Assembly (NCBI GenBank): GCA_016209865.1
Contig: JACQVL010000145.1
Location: 1-16,579 of the forward strand
DNA: 16,579 nucleotides
Origin: Candidatus Latescibacterota bacterium
Lineage (GTDB): Bacteria > JAAXHH01 > JACQVL01
Direction of reading: 5' to 3'
The notes beneath the pieces were generated by a model, which saw only the letters and a program-made list of their open reading frames with translations, was not told the origin of the DNA and searched no databases. A program made the translations under genes and the position numbers. This document shows, piece after piece, positions 14,758 to 16,579 of this stretch. Numbering within the stretch: the stretch's first letter is position 1; the number at the start of each line of letters is the position of its first letter.

Positions 14758-14969
14758 CGATTCTACCCATCATATTTATACCATCAGAATTCCGGCCTTC
14801 AGATAGTGGTGCAGATTTTGTTCGTATCTCAACGGCGGGAATCATCAGGGATAGATTCCTCGAATATCCTGCTCGCTCCATGATGTCATAGGATCTCTAC
14901 ACATACACCGACCAACGATCCTGACATATCCTGAAGGAAGACGACTAGACCGACGAAAGGAGAACGTTT

Positions 14970-15881
14970 ATGCCAAGAAGGACTCCACCTCGTCGACGGG
15001 TGACAGTGCCTCAACCTGAATCACCTGAATCGACCGCCGCATTATTGCGCGAATTAGTCGCGCATCTCCGCCAGAATCGTACTCAACTCCGCGAGGAATG
15101 GGCACGTCGTATCACTGAATCACAGTTACTCACGGCGATGACCAGAGAAGAAATTTTCGTGGAAGCGACGTCCGTGTACGATAACTACGTGGCGGTGCTG
15201 GAAACAGGAAGTGTTGAGGCGCTGCAAGCCTATGCTCGTGACCTGTCCGAGCGTATCATCCCACGCGGAGTGGAAACCCACGAGGTGTTAGGCATCGTGC
15301 TGCTGCTCCGGGATGTGCTCGCTCGTTCGCTGTTCGCGAAGTATCAAGCAGACTTCGCGCTGCTCAACCGCGTCCTGGACGCCTACGAGCCGGCCGCCAA
15401 CCGCATTGCTAATACGGTGGGTGTGGGCTTCGTTCAAGAGCGGGAGCGTATCATCCGCCAGCAGCAGGAGGCCATTCGCGAACTGTCCACTCCAGTGCTG
15501 CAAGTCCGGGAACGGCTGCTCATCCTCCCGATTATCGGCGTGATCGACGCCCAGCGCGCCCGCCAATTGACCGAGCAACTCCTCCGCGGCATCCGCGCCA
15601 ACCGCGCCAAGGTCGTCGTGATCGACATTACCGGGGTGCCGTCCGTGGATGCGACCGTCGCCAACCATCTGGTGCAGACGGTGGATGCGTCCCGGCTGAT
15701 GGGGGCGAACGTCATCGTGACGGGGCTGTCCTCCGAGATTGCCCAGACGCTGGTGACTATCGGCGTGGACCTGGGCAAGATCAACGCGGTGGGCGACCTG
15801 CAAGGGGGGATCGAGGAAGCCGAGCGGTTGTTAGGCTACAAGGTCACTGTCGTGGAAGCGACTTCATCTATGCAGGGATAA
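14970..15881 (+). CDS. rsbR: RsbR-type stressosome protein (RsbRD-like N-terminus plus STAS domain)
   Basis: RsbR paralogues form, with RsbS, the cytosolic stressosome that holds the kinase RsbT until stress. The 303 residues comprise a basic, Pro-rich start (1-20), a helical RsbRD_N-like sensor domain (about 22-155, EEWARRITESQLL at its beginning), a linker helix ERERIIRQQQEAIRELSTPV (157-176), and a STAS domain (about 177-295). In the STAS domain, family members usually have VDT-x-VA with the Thr as RsbT target. Here it reads VDATVANHL (226-234), with Ala at the usual Thr place and Thr229 one residue later. The second site matches EIAQT (Thr260). The start has AAGGAG 7 bases upstream. rsbS follows after 6 bp. 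Confidence 0.9.
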   Translation: MPRRTPPRRRVTVPQPESPESTAALLRELVAHLRQNRTQLREEWARRITESQLLTAMTREEIFVEATSVYDNYVAVLETGSVEALQAYARDLSERIIPRGVETHEVLGIVLLLRDVLARSLFAKYQADFALLNRVLDAYEPAANRIANTVGVGFVQERERIIRQQQEAIRELSTPVLQVRERLLILPIIGVIDAQRARQLTEQLLRGIRANRAKVVVIDITGVPSVDATVANHLVQTVDASRLMGANVIVTGLSSEIAQTLVTIGVDLGKINAVGDLQGGIEEAERLLGYKVTVVEATSSMQG

Positions 15882-15887
15882 GAAGCC

Positions 15888-16259
15888 ATGAGAGTTCCGA
15901 TTCTCAAACAAGGCAACTATCTGATTGCTTCCATTCAATCCGCGCTGTCTGACGAGGATCTCTTGCAGTTGCGGGATGATTTAGGCACCCAGGTGGGCAG
16001 GTTTCGTTCACGGGGCGCTATCGTGGATGTGACGGTGCTCGACGTGGTGGATTCGTTTGCAGTTCGCACCTTGCGAACTATTGCCCACATGCTGCGGTTG
16101 CGTGGAGCCGAGACGGTCATCGTGGGTCTTCAGCCCGAGGTGGCGTTCTCGATGGTGCAGTTGGGGCTGACGTTGGGAGAAGTCGCTACCGCCCTGGACT
16201 TAGAAGAGGGACTATCATATTTAGACCGAGGCATTAAGAGGGTCAACAGCCATGGCTGA
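15888..16259 (+). CDS. rsbS: RsbS, stressosome scaffold STAS protein
   Basis: A 123-residue single-STAS protein that with RsbR builds the stressosome core and binds the switch kinase RsbT. The phosphorylation-site motif LDVVDSFAVRTL places the RsbT target Ser at residue 56, equivalent to Ser59 of Bacillus subtilis RsbS. GLQPEVAFSMVQLGL (about 80-94) is the usual second loop and helix. The ribosome site is weak (AAGAAG) and the gene lies 6 bp after rsbR, so it is probably coupled to it. Its stop overlaps the rsbT start by 8 bp (ATGGCTGA). Unlike in rsbR, the phospho-site is intact. Confidence 0.95.
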   Translation: MRVPILKQGNYLIASIQSALSDEDLLQLRDDLGTQVGRFRSRGAIVDVTVLDVVDSFAVRTLRTIAHMLRLRGAETVIVGLQPEVAFSMVQLGLTLGEVATALDLEEGLSYLDRGIKRVNSHG

Positions 16260-16579
16260 GGTAATGGTTGGAGCACCCCGTGTACGGGTGCGGATCAGTT
16301 CGGCTGCTGACATCGTGACTGCCCGACAACAGGGGCGTACCTTGGCTTCGGAACTCGGTTTCTCAGAGACTGATCTGACTGTGATCGCTACGGCCATTTC
16401 TGAGGTGGTACGTAATATCGTTGAGTACGCGAGCCAAGGGGACGTTCTGCTGACCCTCGTTCACCGTGGGAACAAGCGTGGCATTCAAGTGGTCGCCAAA
16501 GACAAGGGGCCAGGCATTGCCAACATCGAGCAAGCGATGCAAGACGGGTACTCGACCTCCAAAGGGTTGGGGTTAGGAC
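16252..16579 (+). CDS. rsbT: RsbT, switch serine/threonine kinase (3' end beyond window)
   Basis: RsbT is a GHKL-fold kinase that phosphorylates RsbR and RsbS on stress. It then leaves the stressosome and activates an output protein (RsbU phosphatase in Bacillus). 109 codons are visible, read from ATG 16252 inside the end of rsbS. The N-box EVVRNIVEYA (51-60, Asn55), G1 box DKGPGIANIE (84-93) and the start of G2 GYSTSKGLGLG (99-109) are all present. B. subtilis RsbT has 133 residues, so roughly 25 are missing. The frame has no stop before the window end. The output partner should lie just downstream and would show what this module controls. Confidence 0.95.
   Translation, partial: MAEVMVGAPRVRVRISSAADIVTARQQGRTLASELGFSETDLTVIATAISEVVRNIVEYASQGDVLLTLVHRGNKRGIQVVAKDKGPGIANIEQAMQDGYSTSKGLGLG

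Larger units (their letters stand above)
14656..14969. other. AT-rich intergenic region between OppA-like gene and rsb module
   Basis: 314 bp whose base composition changes sharply at about 14690, from GC-rich to about one third GC, then rises again by the rsbR gene. It contains a GTG frame with a strong ribosome site at its left end, a promoter candidate, and the rsbR ribosome site AAGGAG (14957-14962). No RNA gene or terminator was recognised. Confidence 0.7.

Overview
The window is GC-rich bacterial chromosome (about 60 % or more by eye, apart from one AT-rich stretch near 14.7 kb). It suggests an uncultured or poorly sampled Gram-negative-type bacterium. A PorX-type response regulator (receiver plus PglZ/alkaline-phosphatase domain) next to a PorY-type kinase and tsaE is what is known from Bacteroidota and relatives (FCB group). 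The GC content, stressosome genes and repeat families do not look like a typical Bacteroidetes genome, so an FCB-affiliated lineage outside classical Bacteroidetes is the best guess. This is inference only.

Layout. (1) 1-1449, plus strand: the 3' part of lon, converging on and overlapping an anti-sigma gene. (2) 12605 down to 1385, minus strand: a long one-direction run of ten genes: RND/MacA-type adaptor, two MacB/FtsX-type permeases, Gfo/Idh/MocA oxidoreductase, serS, PorY-like histidine kinase, PorX-like response regulator, tsaE, ECF sigma factor and its RskA-type anti-sigma. (3) 12606-12993: divergent spacer with palindromes, a candidate promoter for each side and a 41-codon membrane-peptide frame. 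(4) 12994-14655, plus strand: OppA-type peptide-binding protein. (5) 14656-14969: AT-rich spacer at an abrupt change in base composition. (6) 14970 to the window end, plus strand: stressosome module rsbR-rsbS-rsbT, with rsbT cut by the window edge.

How the genes fit together. PorY (membrane kinase) and PorX (regulator and putative oligonucleotide phosphodiesterase) should be a cognate pair. They sit upstream of an ECF sigma/anti-sigma pair in one probable transcription unit, a compact signalling cluster that recalls the PorXY-SigP link known from Porphyromonas. The adaptor and two permeases should form a MacAB-like exporter, but no ATPase gene is present. rsbRST encodes a sensor/scaffold/switch-kinase module whose output partner lies beyond the window.

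The most unusual non-coding signal is a set of unrelated 7-bp (once 8-bp) tandem repeats, several folded back as inverted arrays. They sit at the 3' ends of five minus-strand genes, and one even encodes the last residues of PorX. No tRNA, rRNA, CRISPR array or insertion sequence was recognised.
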